64,000 nt of DNA from Planctobacterium sp047947135 (GTDB lineage: Bacteria > Pseudomonadota > Gammaproteobacteria > Enterobacterales > Alteromonadaceae): contig CP170457.1 of assembly GCA_047947135.1 (NCBI GenBank), positions 744,001-808,000 of the forward strand, written 5' to 3'. The notes beneath the pieces were generated by a model, which worked only from the letters and a program-made list of their open reading frames with translations, did no database searches and had not been told where the DNA came from. Within the stretch, counting starts at the first letter, position 1. Every line of letters starts with the position of its first letter. The translations under genes and the position numbers were made by a program. Below are positions 19,255-28,158 of this stretch, one piece after another.

Positions 19255-20979
19255 CTAGCTGTGTACTGCCAGCTTTTTTGTTTTTGGTTGCAAAAAATGG
19301 CTATCAAACTGCTCCGAAGAGATCGGTTTACTAAAGTAATAGCCTTGCAATCGACCCACCCCAAGCTCCCGACACAAGTTGGCGTTGCGATCAGATTCAA
19401 TTCCTTCCGCAACAATCGACATGCTAAGGCTATCAATCATAGAAACCAGACCCCGTAACAGCGCCAGAGACTTCTCGGCTTGTTGATTTTGAGGCATCAA
19501 TGAACGATCGATTTTGACAGTAGAAATCGGAAAATGATGTAAATGCTGAATTGACGAGTAACCGGTGCCAAAGTCATCCAGTGCCAGTCCAACACCCAGC
19601 CCTACCAATCCGTGCAGATTCGCCATTACATCCTGAGTATGTTTGAGCAAAACCGTTTCGGTGATTTCTATTTCAATTTGACGAGGTTCAATTTGGTAAT
19701 GAGCCATACGATCTCGCAGATATTCCACCAGCGATTTGTCATAAAGCTGTTGTGGTGAAATATTCAGCGCCATCACAAAATTACGAGGCACTTTGTCCTG
19801 CCATGCAGATAGCTGCTGACAGGCACAATCAATAATCCAACGGCCAATTTCAACAATTAATCCCGATTCTTCTGCAATATCGATAAAATAATCCGGAAAC
19901 ACCAGTCCATGCTTTGGATGTTCCCAGCGCACCAGTGCCTCACAACTTATCAAACAGCGATTGTTGGCTGCCACCACAGGTTGAAAATGCAACACAAATT
20001 CGTTGTGTTGCAGGGCCTTGCGCAGTTCGTGCTCTACGGAAAATCGGCGCTGAAATTGACGTTGGAGCTTTTCATCAACAAAACATAATGAATTACCACC
20101 TATATCTTTAGCATGAAACATGGCGATATCCGCACAGCGCAACAGCATATCCGGTATTTGGCAGTTCTGTGGATAAAAGGCGACCCCCATACTGGCAGAC
20201 AACTTAATCTCCAGATCCGCGGCTTCAAAGGGCTCTGACAATGACTGCTCTAATTGCGACTGCAACTCACTTAAATGTGCTTTATGTTGCTGTTTAACCA
20301 ATACCGCAAACTCATCCCCTCCCAGCCTAAATAAGGTTTCGTTAGCTCCGCACAGTGTTTCAAGTCGTCGGGCTAAAGAAGCCAGAATTGTGTCGCCTAC
20401 ATCATGGCCAAAGGTGTCGTTGATGTATTGAAAACGATCGATATTGATTAAAATCAAGGCGACAACCGAACCGCAAACGGAGGCTTCTTCGACACTGTTT
20501 TTCAAATACATATCGAACATGTAGCGATTATAGAGACCTGTTAACGGATCATGCTCAGCCAGGTATTTTGTGTGGTCATAACTCTGGCGCAACTTGAGCT
20601 CTAATTCACTGCGCGCAGTGGCTTGGGTCAGGGCTCTTCGCAACCGCCGTGGAGATACTTCATCTAACAGGATGACATCATGCGCCCCGGCACGCACACA
20701 TCTAAGCGTATAAAGATCGTCATCTTTTTCGGTAACGATAAGTGTCGTCACTTCCTTTTCCATCGCTCTGATTCGCAATTCGATCAACATCTCGATGGCA
20801 TCACAAAAGGGCAGGGTATCAGTCAGTAAAACAACATCGATATCCTGCCGCAACAATATATCCTCAGCCTTTTCGATACTATCCGCGAAATAAAAGGTAG
20901 GTGTTAAATGCCCATGCCGCAGTGCTCTACTGATAACCGCTCTATGGATAGCGCTGGCTTCGACCACTAGTAGTTGCAT
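19255..20979 (-). CDS. Degenerate receiver - GGDEF - EAL protein (cyclic-di-GMP turnover)
   Basis: 574 residues with three domains. The receiver (~1-120) lacks key residues: the acidic pair reads E7-A8, the acceptor position four residues before P57 is Thr53 (an Asp follows at 54), and the switch Lys is replaced (LLDEVSP). The diguanylate cyclase domain has an intact LGGDEF at ~217. The phosphodiesterase domain has EALVRW (~346), DDFGTGYSS and VAEGIES, all expected in an active EAL domain. Both enzymatic signatures are therefore intact while the input domain looks unable to receive phosphate in the normal way. GGGAG precedes the ATG. It is transcribed toward the DUF218 gene with a 26-base gap. 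Confidence 0.9.
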   Translation of the reverse strand: MQLLVVEASAIHRAVISRALRHGHLTPTFYFADSIEKAEDILLRQDIDVVLLTDTLPFCDAIEMLIELRIRAMEKEVTTLIVTEKDDDLYTLRCVRAGAHDVILLDEVSPRRLRRALTQATARSELELKLRQSYDHTKYLAEHDPLTGLYNRYMFDMYLKNSVEEASVCGSVVALILINIDRFQYINDTFGHDVGDTILASLARRLETLCGANETLFRLGGDEFAVLVKQQHKAHLSELQSQLEQSLSEPFEAADLEIKLSASMGVAFYPQNCQIPDMLLRCADIAMFHAKDIGGNSLCFVDEKLQRQFQRRFSVEHELRKALQHNEFVLHFQPVVAANNRCLISCEALVRWEHPKHGLVFPDYFIDIAEESGLIVEIGRWIIDCACQQLSAWQDKVPRNFVMALNISPQQLYDKSLVEYLRDRMAHYQIEPRQIEIEITETVLLKHTQDVMANLHGLVGLGVGLALDDFGTGYSSIQHLHHFPISTVKIDRSLMPQNQQAEKSLALLRGLVSMIDSLSMSIVAEGIESDRNANLCRELGVGRLQGYYFSKPISSEQFDSHFLQPKTKKLAVHS

Positions 20980-21395
20980 TGGAAACTCCCGGACTATGCC
21001 GTGCAGAGTGTACTAATTTCTCAGTTGCAACGAGTAACAAACCCAACGTTGTCTGGACAGCGAGAATTACCGACACACTCTGATTACAAATCACTTAAAT
21101 CCTAGTAGACATGACCGGAATAAGCGCTGTTGCTTTCAGAAATATTGTCACAAAATCTTACCGCTCAACTTGGCAATCAGGTACTTAGGCACTCAAAGAC
21201 GAGGTAAAGTATTGAACGATAGGCAATTAATTCCCCACCCGAAAATATCATAAAATCAGGTCGCAAAAATATTACCCAGCAAAGATGACAGGGGGATCCG
21301 TGATCGCTTACAAGCCGTTACTGCTATTCATTACAGTAAATTTTTGATAGAAGGGACGTTAGAATGACGCCCCTTCGATTTTAGCAAGTGGATGC
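20980..21395. other. Intergenic region, 416 bases
   Basis: It carries the promoter of the GGDEF-EAL gene at its left and the 3' flank of the M1 peptidase gene at its right. No open frame, RNA gene or repeat beyond the hairpin listed separately was recognised. Confidence 0.5.
21350..21376 (-). terminator. Hairpin downstream of the M1 peptidase gene
   Basis: GAAGGG / CCCTTC arms extended by CGT / ACG after one mismatch, with a seven-base loop, 20 bases past the peptidase stop. The T-run is interrupted on both strands, so termination is likely but not certain. Confidence 0.45.
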
Positions 21396-23291
21396 CTATT
21401 GAATAAACTCTTCGTTTGCTTTGATGGTCAACGGGTGATAGCCGGATTTAGCTTCAGCAAAGGCTTTTTGCGCCAGTACCTTTCCTTCTGGTGTAGCAGA
21501 TAACGCCTTATACAGAGGCTTAACAAGTTTGTTACGACCAATACTGGTTAAATAGTCGTACAACCTATCGTAAGCGGGCATGTATTCGTTCTTAATGCTC
21601 AACAACAGCCAGGAATGCGCAATTTCGTTGTTTTGGTGCTGAGTAAAACCAAAGGCAGCATCCAGTTCGGCAAGCTTGTCATGACTGAGCTGTTGTGGAA
21701 GATTATCAACAAAATACTTCCATTGGTGAAAATTCCAATTGGCGGTCTCAATATCAGCCGCCGGACGTGCTCCTTGCAACCATTCATTACGTGCTCTGTC
21801 GACAATATCAAAGGCATCAGATTCTGCTCCGGGAGCGCCATCCGGCACTCCGGGCTGGAAAATCCAGGTCATCATTCGCTGCCTATCCAGTTGCTCCGAA
21901 TACTGACTTAACAGGGTTTCATCCAGGTAGTCGATAAACTGCTCAGTGGTGATGCTTTGAAAGGCAAAGTGCTCAAAGTAGCCCAGTAAAAATTGGTCAA
22001 AGTTTTCCCGGCCGATTTTCTGTTCCAATTCTCTTAAAAACAAGGCGCCTTTCTCGTACGGAATATTACTAAATACGTCATCGGCATCCCGCCCGCGCAG
22101 ATCGATAGCCAGAACCTGGTCCTGTTTTGGCAGGCTGTTTAGATCCTGCTGCAGATCCTGCGCCCCTAACACCAACTCCATCTGGTAGCGTTCCGTTCCG
22201 TAAATAAATTCCATAATGCGGTAAGTCAGATAGGTGGTAAACCCTTCATTCAGCCATAGATCTCGCCAGGTCGCGTTGGTAATAGTATTGCCTGACCACG
22301 AGTGTGCAAGTTCATGGGCGATCAAAGCCACCAGACTCTTGTCACCAGCAATAACGGTGGGGGTAATAAATGACAATCTGGGGTTTTCCATACCGCCGAA
22401 TGGAAATGAGGGTGGCAGAATTAACAAATCGTAGCGTCCCCAACTGTACTCACCATAACGCTTTTCCGTTTCGATAAGCATTGCTTCGGTATCTTCAAAT
22501 TCTGCCGCAGCTCTGTTTAACCAGCTTGCCTCAGCATAAACGCCAGTGCGCTCACCCATGGGTTTGAATTGTAAATCACCGACGGCCAAAGCAATAAGAT
22601 AAGAAGGAATAGGTTGAGGCATGGAAAATTCGTATACGCCATCTCGCTCGGTATCCGGGTCATTCTCTGCACTCATCACTGCCAGTAACGCTTCAGGAGT
22701 CCGAATCACTGCTTCATAAGTGATACGTACAGCTGGAGAGTCTTGCAGAGGAATAAAGCTGCGCGCGTGAATGGCTTGTGCCTGAGTAAATAAAAATGGA
22801 TGTTGTTTGCCAGCGGTCTGTTCCGGCGTCAACCACTGCACACCGCTGGCATCCGGAGATGTTTGATAATGAACCGTTACCTGTTGTTGTCCATCCGCCA
22901 GTGTAATTTCCAGCGGCGTACCGAGATAAGGGTCAGTCTCAGCCAGATTAAAGGGTACCATTTGTCCTTGGTGAGTCACTTTTTCAATGGTTAAATCCCG
23001 GGTATCCAGAATCAAAGTATGCACTTCTGAATCCTCTCTCTCGACATCAAGTGTTGCGGTTCCGGAGAGGATCTTATTGTCAAAATCAACATTGAGATCT
23101 AAGGCAATATGAGTCACTCGCACATCTTCGTAATTGGACAATGAGTGATAATCTTTACCCACTTCGATGTCGACTTTCGCTTGCTCTGAAGCGGGTGATT
23201 CCTGACCAGCAGTTGGGTCAACAGTATTTGGCTGGCAGGCGCTCACCAGCAAGGCTACTGAGAAGGTTGCAAAGAATTTTCTTATTATCAT
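21396..23291 (-). CDS. M1 family aminopeptidase, lipoprotein (LTA4 hydrolase-like)
   Basis: About 631 residues. The N-terminus MIIRKFFATF...LLVSAC is a lipoprotein signal with the lipobox cysteine near residue 18, so the enzyme should be anchored in the outer or inner membrane facing the periplasm. The catalytic set is complete: GGMENP exopeptidase motif, HELAHSW zinc motif and the second zinc ligand in NEGFTTY. The C-terminal helical domain resembles leukotriene-A4-hydrolase-type aminopeptidases. A GTG four codons upstream is open, but GGAG lies six bases before the ATG at 23291, which also gives a proper signal peptide. It cleaves N-terminal residues from peptides. Confidence 0.93.
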   Translation of the reverse strand: MIIRKFFATFSVALLVSACQPNTVDPTAGQESPASEQAKVDIEVGKDYHSLSNYEDVRVTHIALDLNVDFDNKILSGTATLDVEREDSEVHTLILDTRDLTIEKVTHQGQMVPFNLAETDPYLGTPLEITLADGQQQVTVHYQTSPDASGVQWLTPEQTAGKQHPFLFTQAQAIHARSFIPLQDSPAVRITYEAVIRTPEALLAVMSAENDPDTERDGVYEFSMPQPIPSYLIALAVGDLQFKPMGERTGVYAEASWLNRAAAEFEDTEAMLIETEKRYGEYSWGRYDLLILPPSFPFGGMENPRLSFITPTVIAGDKSLVALIAHELAHSWSGNTITNATWRDLWLNEGFTTYLTYRIMEFIYGTERYQMELVLGAQDLQQDLNSLPKQDQVLAIDLRGRDADDVFSNIPYEKGALFLRELEQKIGRENFDQFLLGYFEHFAFQSITTEQFIDYLDETLLSQYSEQLDRQRMMTWIFQPGVPDGAPGAESDAFDIVDRARNEWLQGARPAADIETANWNFHQWKYFVDNLPQQLSHDKLAELDAAFGFTQHQNNEIAHSWLLLSIKNEYMPAYDRLYDYLTSIGRNKLVKPLYKALSATPEGKVLAQKAFAEAKSGYHPLTIKANEEFIQ

Positions 23292-23338
23292 TTTCTTCTC
23301 CACATAAATTGTGATGTTTTCGCGTCAGTGGGCAACGG

Positions 23339-24055
23339 TTAAGCAAACCTGCGCTGACGTGATTTTGGTTTAAAACTTTTGATGAGCAACACTACGCCAG
23401 TAAGTACAAAGAGCAGCGCGGCAATTGCAAAACTGATTAGTAACGGGTTATTAAAATTTTCTCGCTCATCATAATCCATAATGTGTAGCATCCAGACAAA
23501 ATCGAACAGGCGCCACAGGTCACTTCGCACATGCTCTAATTTACCAGTCCTTGGATGCAAATATAACGTGGTGTCCAACCAGTCATCAAATATCACTTGC
23601 CAGGAGGTGCCGGTTACCCGAGAAGCCTCTTGCGGCGGTTCGGTCAACATACGAATGGATTTAACCGGGTGCGCCTGCAAATAATAATTTTTTGCCAGCA
23701 TTTCAATCTGTTCTTGCTGCAGTGGCGTTACGGCTTTACCCGTGTGCGCATCCAGATACATTGCATTGCTTTTACCTTTGATGACATAGACTGGCCGTTG
23801 TGCAATGCTGATAAACTCAATATTTGTTGCCGGAAATGAGATATTATTCAGCACTTCATCTAATGAGTAATAGCTGCCCCGGTTTTGCCAGACAGTGGTA
23901 TCGGGTTGCTTGGCCAGGTGTTTGCCATGCACCATTTCCAGAGGAATGGCACTCATTACAACACCGCCAGCGATCCAGAAAAACAGTTGTAGTACCAGCA
24001 CCAGACCTGCCCATTTATGGGCTATTCGGAAAAACTTATAGAAGCGAACTTTCAT
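23339..24055 (-). CDS. PepSY-domain membrane protein
   Basis: 238 residues with an N-terminal membrane helix (HKWAGLVLVLQLFFWIAGGV, ~12-33) and a second one near the C-terminus (~210-230), enclosing a periplasmic region with two PepSY-like segments, the first around YSLDEVLNN and the second around QVIFDDWLDTTLYLHPRTGKL. PepSY-associated TM proteins are often reductase- or siderophore-related, and are frequent near TonB receptors; none is seen here. It precedes the M1 peptidase gene by 47 bases on the same strand, so co-transcription is likely. PepSY domains can inhibit peptidases, which makes the pairing suggestive, but that is inference. Confidence 0.8.
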   Translation of the reverse strand: MKVRFYKFFRIAHKWAGLVLVLQLFFWIAGGVVMSAIPLEMVHGKHLAKQPDTTVWQNRGSYYSLDEVLNNISFPATNIEFISIAQRPVYVIKGKSNAMYLDAHTGKAVTPLQQEQIEMLAKNYYLQAHPVKSIRMLTEPPQEASRVTGTSWQVIFDDWLDTTLYLHPRTGKLEHVRSDLWRLFDFVWMLHIMDYDERENFNNPLLISFAIAALLFVLTGVVLLIKSFKPKSRQRRFA

Positions 24056-24264
24056 TCTTATTATTGTCGGAACATCCTGATTTTCAGATTACCTCGAAAT
24101 CTCTGGCTATCCAAGCATTGTCAGCGTTTTAGGCAATCTCGATAGCATTAAAAAACCGGCTATATATTGATAAATGCCTGAGACGCCCTAACTCATAAAT
24201 GACTTATGGATGTCGCATGAATGACATATCATAGACTTAACCACTTAACTTTTTTGGGCATGTC

Positions 24265-25296
24265 GTGAAATTAGGTATTGTATTTGGAAGTGGCTCTGCC
24301 AGAGGCTGGGCGCATATTGGTGTAATGAACGAACTTAGCAAAATGGGCATTACTCCCCATGTTGTTACGGGAACATCAATAGGTGCGTTAGTTGGTGCGG
24401 CCGTTGCCAGCAACCGTTTAACTGAACTGGAAACCTGGGTACGTACCCTCAACAACTGGCAGGTATTGGGTTTGCTAGATTGGGGAGTAGGGCGTGGTGG
24501 CTTGATAAACGGTGAAAAAGTGTTTGAGAAAGTCGCCGAGACGATTGGAGACATGCAGTTTGAAGATCTGGCTTTGCCTTTTGGCGCGGTCGCAACCGAT
24601 CTTTATACAGGTCGTGAAGCCTGGTTAACGCAAGGCACAGTAAAAACCGCGCTGCGCAGCTCATGCGCTATTCCTGGGATTCTGGCACCTGCGATGTTTG
24701 ATGGTAGATGGATGGTCGATGGCGCGACGGTTAATCCGATACCTGTATCCCTTTGCCGTGCCTTAGGTGCCGATTTTGTTATCGCGATAGATTTAAACTC
24801 TGAAAAATCCAATATGATTGCAAAAACCCAAAAGCCCTACTTTCCGGATGACAAGCGCAGACAACCCACGCCACCGGAAGTGCGTGTGGTGACCGATCAA
24901 GAGGAGTTGGCAGCACAATCCCCCGATCCTAAAGAAGTCGACAAAACCCGGTTCGGTAACATTCTGGTCAAAGGTCGACAATATTTGCAACAGGTTGCAG
25001 AAAAGCGCCAATACATTAAAGACAACAAAGTAAAAACCCCGGATTTGTTTGCTGTTATGTCTGGCTGTATTGATATTATGCAGGATCGTATCACCCGCTC
25101 CAGACTTGCCGGCGAACCGCCCGACGTCGTGATCCAGCCGAAACTGGGCCGCTACGGCATCATGGAGTTTGATAAAGCCAGCGAACTGATTGAGGAAGGA
25201 GAACGCTGTGTCGCTGCTTATCGCAATATTCTGGAATACAAGTTGGAACATTTTATCGATCCTGAAGCTACGGATCTCTACGCCAATGGCAATTAG
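24265..25296 (+). CDS. rssA: RssA-like patatin family phospholipase
   Basis: 343 residues, slightly longer than E. coli RssA (~301). The oxyanion-hole motif GSGSARGW is at residues 8-15, the nucleophile Ser38 is in GTSIG, and the catalytic Asp is in MVDGATVNPIP, where the family DGG/DGA is DGA. This gives the Ser-Asp dyad of patatin lipases. The start is a GTG with no clear ribosome-binding site; no internal ATG would retain the oxyanion loop. The protein should be cytoplasmic. A ~75-residue basic insertion between the Asp motif and the C-terminus is longer than in RssA. The gene stands alone upstream of the methylcitrate operon. Confidence 0.88.
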   Translation: MKLGIVFGSGSARGWAHIGVMNELSKMGITPHVVTGTSIGALVGAAVASNRLTELETWVRTLNNWQVLGLLDWGVGRGGLINGEKVFEKVAETIGDMQFEDLALPFGAVATDLYTGREAWLTQGTVKTALRSSCAIPGILAPAMFDGRWMVDGATVNPIPVSLCRALGADFVIAIDLNSEKSNMIAKTQKPYFPDDKRRQPTPPEVRVVTDQEELAAQSPDPKEVDKTRFGNILVKGRQYLQQVAEKRQYIKDNKVKTPDLFAVMSGCIDIMQDRITRSRLAGEPPDVVIQPKLGRYGIMEFDKASELIEEGERCVAAYRNILEYKLEHFIDPEATDLYANGN

Positions 25297-25316
25297 GATG
25301 TACGCCTACGGCGCAG

Positions 25317-25328
25317 ATTGTCGACAAT
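25317..25328. promoter_or_regulatory. Candidate PrpR operator 1 (perfect palindrome)
   Basis: ATTGTCGACAAT is a perfect 12-base palindrome 72 bases before the regulator start. Its core TGTCGACA recurs 52 bases downstream. GntR/FCD regulators bind such short palindromes. Confidence 0.6.
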
Positions 25329-25368
25329 GAGGCCATCAATACTGGATAAAACTCGATAAATAACCTAT

Positions 25369-25380
25369 ATTGTCGACATA
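25369..25380. promoter_or_regulatory. Candidate PrpR operator 2
   Basis: The eight-base core TGTCGACA (25371-25378) repeats that of operator 1, flanked by A/T. It ends about 20 bases before the regulator's ATG and would block initiation if occupied, which fits autorepression of the operon. Confidence 0.55.
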
Positions 25381-25400
25381 AGTTCATCTATGTCTACTTT

Positions 25401-26060
25401 ATGGCTCCTAACATTGAAGCGCCGGTAACCTCGGCTGACAAAGTGTTTTTACAAATGCGCAGTGATATCGTTGAAGGCGAGATCCCTGCCGGCAGCAAAT
25501 TAAGCGAAGCAGAATTGGCTAATCGTTATGAAGTAAGCCGAGCGGTCATACGTGAGGCTATCAACCGTTTGCAGGCCAACCACTTAGTCGAACGCCGTGC
25601 CAACGTCGGGGCCAAAGTAATACAACTCACCCAAAACGGACTCATTCAGCTTTATCAGGTTCGCGAGTCCTTAGAAGGAATGGCAGCCAGACTGGCTGCT
25701 GACAACATGGCTGATGAGGAAATTGTGAACCTTCGAGCTTTGCTAGACACCCATTCTGAACGAGTTGAGCAAGACGAAACCTATTATCAGGAAGCCGGCG
25801 ATGTCGATTTTCATTATCGCATTATCAAAGGCAGTAAAAATCAGCAGTTGATTCATTTATTGGTGAATGGTCTTTATCACTTGGTGCGAATGTACCGAGT
25901 GCAATTTGGCATGTCCGGTCCGCGGGTCACTACCGCATTGTCAGAACATCGCCATATCGTCGCCGCCATCGCTAATCGCGATGGTGAATTGGCAGAAATC
26001 CTTATGCGACGGCATATCCATTATTCCAAAAATCACATTGCCGCAAAATTAACCCCTTAA
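25401..26060 (+). CDS. prpR: GntR/FCD-family regulator of the methylcitrate operon
   Basis: 219 residues: an N-terminal winged helix (~15-80, with the SRAVIREAINRLQA recognition region) and a C-terminal all-helical FCD ligand domain (~90-215). The histidine-rich metal and ligand pocket of FCD proteins is visible in DVDFHYRI, EHRHIV and the final RRHIHYSK. It is the first gene of the propionate operon, 17 bases before prpB. In Shewanella-type operons a GntR regulator replaces the sigma-54 PrpR of enterics, so this is the expected repressor with 2-methylcitrate or a related acid as the probable effector. The palindromes directly upstream support autoregulation. The ribosome-binding site is weak. 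Confidence 0.85.
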   Translation: MAPNIEAPVTSADKVFLQMRSDIVEGEIPAGSKLSEAELANRYEVSRAVIREAINRLQANHLVERRANVGAKVIQLTQNGLIQLYQVRESLEGMAARLAADNMADEEIVNLRALLDTHSERVEQDETYYQEAGDVDFHYRIIKGSKNQQLIHLLVNGLYHLVRMYRVQFGMSGPRVTTALSEHRHIVAAIANRDGELAEILMRRHIHYSKNHIAAKLTP

Positions 26061-26077
26061 CCCAGGAGGTCTTCATT

Positions 26078-26959
26078 ATGATCAGTGCAGGAAAAAGATT
26101 TCGTACCGCTTTAGAGGCAAACAAGCCTTTACAAATTGTTGGAACGATCAACGCCTATAGCGCCATTATGGCTAAAAAAATAGGACATCAGGCGATTTAT
26201 CTGTCTGGTGGTGGTGTGGCTAACGCATCTTATGGTTTGCCAGATTTGGGCATGACCTCTCTTAATGATGTAATAGCTGACGTGCAACGGATTACCTCTG
26301 CTTGCGATCTTCCCCTGTTAGTAGACATCGATACGGGTTGGGGCGGTGCGTTCAATATTTCCAAAACAGTCCGCGATATGGAAAAAGCCGGCGCGGCTGC
26401 GGTACACATGGAAGATCAGGTCGCACAGAAGCGCTGCGGTCATCGACCCAATAAAGAAATTGTCTCCACTGAAGAAATGGTGGATCGCATTAAAGCCGCC
26501 GTTGACGGCCGCACCGATCCGGACTTTTTTATCATGGCCCGTACCGACGCGTTTGCACAGGAAGGACTGGATGCGGCTATCGCGCGCGCCAAGGCCTATA
26601 TTGCCGCGGGAGCCGATGGCATCTTTGCAGAAGCCATACAGACCGAAGAACATTACCGAGCCTTCTCTGAAGCGCTGGATGTTCCCATCCTGGCCAACAT
26701 TACCGAATTCGGCAAAACCGAATTATGGAATAAAGAACAATTAGGAGCATGGGGTGCAGCCATGGTGCTTTATCCATTAAGCGCGTTCCGTGCCATGAAC
26801 AAAGCAGCAGAAATGGTATATCAGTCTATCCTTGAGCAAGGTGACCAGAAAGCCGTCGTTGAAATGATGCAAACCCGAGCTGAGCTATACGATTATCTTG
26901 GCTATCACAATTATGAAGCGAAACTGGATGCCCTATTCGCTAAAGGCAAAAATAAATAA
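26078..26959 (+). CDS. prpB: 2-methylisocitrate lyase
   Basis: 293 residues, the standard PrpB length. It splits 2-methylisocitrate into pyruvate and succinate, the last step of the methylcitrate cycle. The catalytic Cys motif KRCGH is present near residue 122, and the Mg-binding DIDTGWG and EDQ motifs are intact. The KRCGH form distinguishes PrpB from isocitrate lyase (KKCGH). A very strong CAGGAGG ribosome-binding site precedes the ATG. It lies between the GntR regulator and prpC, 15 bases from the latter. Confidence 0.97.
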   Translation: MISAGKRFRTALEANKPLQIVGTINAYSAIMAKKIGHQAIYLSGGGVANASYGLPDLGMTSLNDVIADVQRITSACDLPLLVDIDTGWGGAFNISKTVRDMEKAGAAAVHMEDQVAQKRCGHRPNKEIVSTEEMVDRIKAAVDGRTDPDFFIMARTDAFAQEGLDAAIARAKAYIAAGADGIFAEAIQTEEHYRAFSEALDVPILANITEFGKTELWNKEQLGAWGAAMVLYPLSAFRAMNKAAEMVYQSILEQGDQKAVVEMMQTRAELYDYLGYHNYEAKLDALFAKGKNK

Positions 26960-26974
26960 ATTCAGGAGGTTAAC

Positions 26975-28099
26975 ATGGCAAAAGTACTAAGTGGCGCGGG
27001 TCTGCGCGGACAAGTAGCAGGCAAAACTGCATTATCAACTGTCGGTAAATCCGGCTCTGGCCTGACTTATCGTGGCTACGATGTAAAAGATTTAGCTGAC
27101 ACTTGTCAGTTTGAAGAAGTCGCCTATTTGATCCTGAAAGGTAAACTACCAACCCAAGTAGAATTAGATGCCTATAAAGCAAAACTGCGTGCACAGCGTG
27201 GCTTACCGCAAGCGCTGAAAGACGTCTTAGAGCGCATTCCTGCCGACGCCCATCCAATGGATGTATTGCGCACGGGCTGCTCTATGTTGGGTAATCTGGA
27301 GGGAGAACTGAGCTTCGAGCAACAGCAGGAGGTCACCGACCGTATGTTGGCCTGCTTCCCAAGCATCATTTGTTACTGGTACCGCTTCTCTCATGATGGT
27401 GTACGCATCGACGTGGAAACCGATGATAATTCTATTGGTGCCCATTTTCTGCACATGTTACACGGTGAAAAACCCCGTGAGTTGCATGAACAAGTTATGC
27501 ACGTGTCGCTTATTCTGTATGCCGAGCATGAATTTAATGCCTCTACCTTCACGGCTCGCGTGTGCGCCTCTACATTGTCTGATATGCACTCCTGTGTGAC
27601 AGGTGCTATTGGTTCACTGCGCGGACCATTGCACGGTGGTGCAAATGAAGCCGCCATGGAAATGATTGAAAAGTTCAATGACGCTGAACATGCAGAGCAA
27701 GAAATGATGGGCATGTTGGCACGCAAAGAAAAAATCATGGGCTTTGGTCATGCCGTTTATTCCGAGTGTGATCCGCGTAACGAAATCATCAAACAATGGT
27801 CAGAAAAACTGGCAAAAGATGTGGGTGATGAGGTTCTATATCCGGTTTCTGTGCGCTGTGAAGAAGTCATGTGGCGTGAGAAGAAGTTATTTTGTAATGC
27901 TGACTTTTTCCATGCATCTGCTTACAACTTCATGGGTATTCCAACCAAACTATTCACGCCTATCTTTGTTATGTCGCGTTTAACAGGTTGGGCAGCTCAC
28001 GTAATGGAGCAACGGGCTGACAACCGCATCATCCGTCCGTCAGCAGAATATACTGGTGAAGAACTGCGCCCGGTTCCCACCATGTCTGACCGCTCTTAA
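26975..28099 (+). CDS. prpC: 2-methylcitrate synthase
   Basis: 374 residues, type-I short citrate synthase fold. It condenses propionyl-CoA with oxaloacetate. Visible active-site segments are GSLRGPLHGGANE (His) and GFGHAVY (His), with the C-terminal Arg in NRIIRPSAEYTG. The N-terminal AGKTALSTVG is typical of PrpC rather than GltA, which is longer (~430). AGGAGG precedes the ATG. A perfect hairpin follows before acnD, which could adjust expression of the downstream genes. Confidence 0.96.
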   Translation: MAKVLSGAGLRGQVAGKTALSTVGKSGSGLTYRGYDVKDLADTCQFEEVAYLILKGKLPTQVELDAYKAKLRAQRGLPQALKDVLERIPADAHPMDVLRTGCSMLGNLEGELSFEQQQEVTDRMLACFPSIICYWYRFSHDGVRIDVETDDNSIGAHFLHMLHGEKPRELHEQVMHVSLILYAEHEFNASTFTARVCASTLSDMHSCVTGAIGSLRGPLHGGANEAAMEMIEKFNDAEHAEQEMMGMLARKEKIMGFGHAVYSECDPRNEIIKQWSEKLAKDVGDEVLYPVSVRCEEVMWREKKLFCNADFFHASAYNFMGIPTKLFTPIFVMSRLTGWAAHVMEQRADNRIIRPSAEYTGEELRPVPTMSDRS

Positions 28100-28107
28100 A
28101 TATTAGT

Positions 28108-28125
28108 GGAGCACAGAGGTGCTCC
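28108..28125 (+). terminator. Intra-operon hairpin between prpC and acnD
   Basis: Perfect seven-base GC-rich arms (GGAGCAC / GTGCTCC) around a four-base loop, followed by only TTTCC. It is too weak in T to end transcription fully; partial attenuation or mRNA 3'-end protection of prpB-prpC is more likely. Confidence 0.5.
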
Positions 28126-28158
28126 TTTCCTGATTGACACTAGCGCCATGGAGTCATT

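Noticed and set aside
24793..25251. 152-codon minus-strand open frame
   Set aside because: Entirely antisense to the rssA-like gene, whose catalytic motifs are intact.
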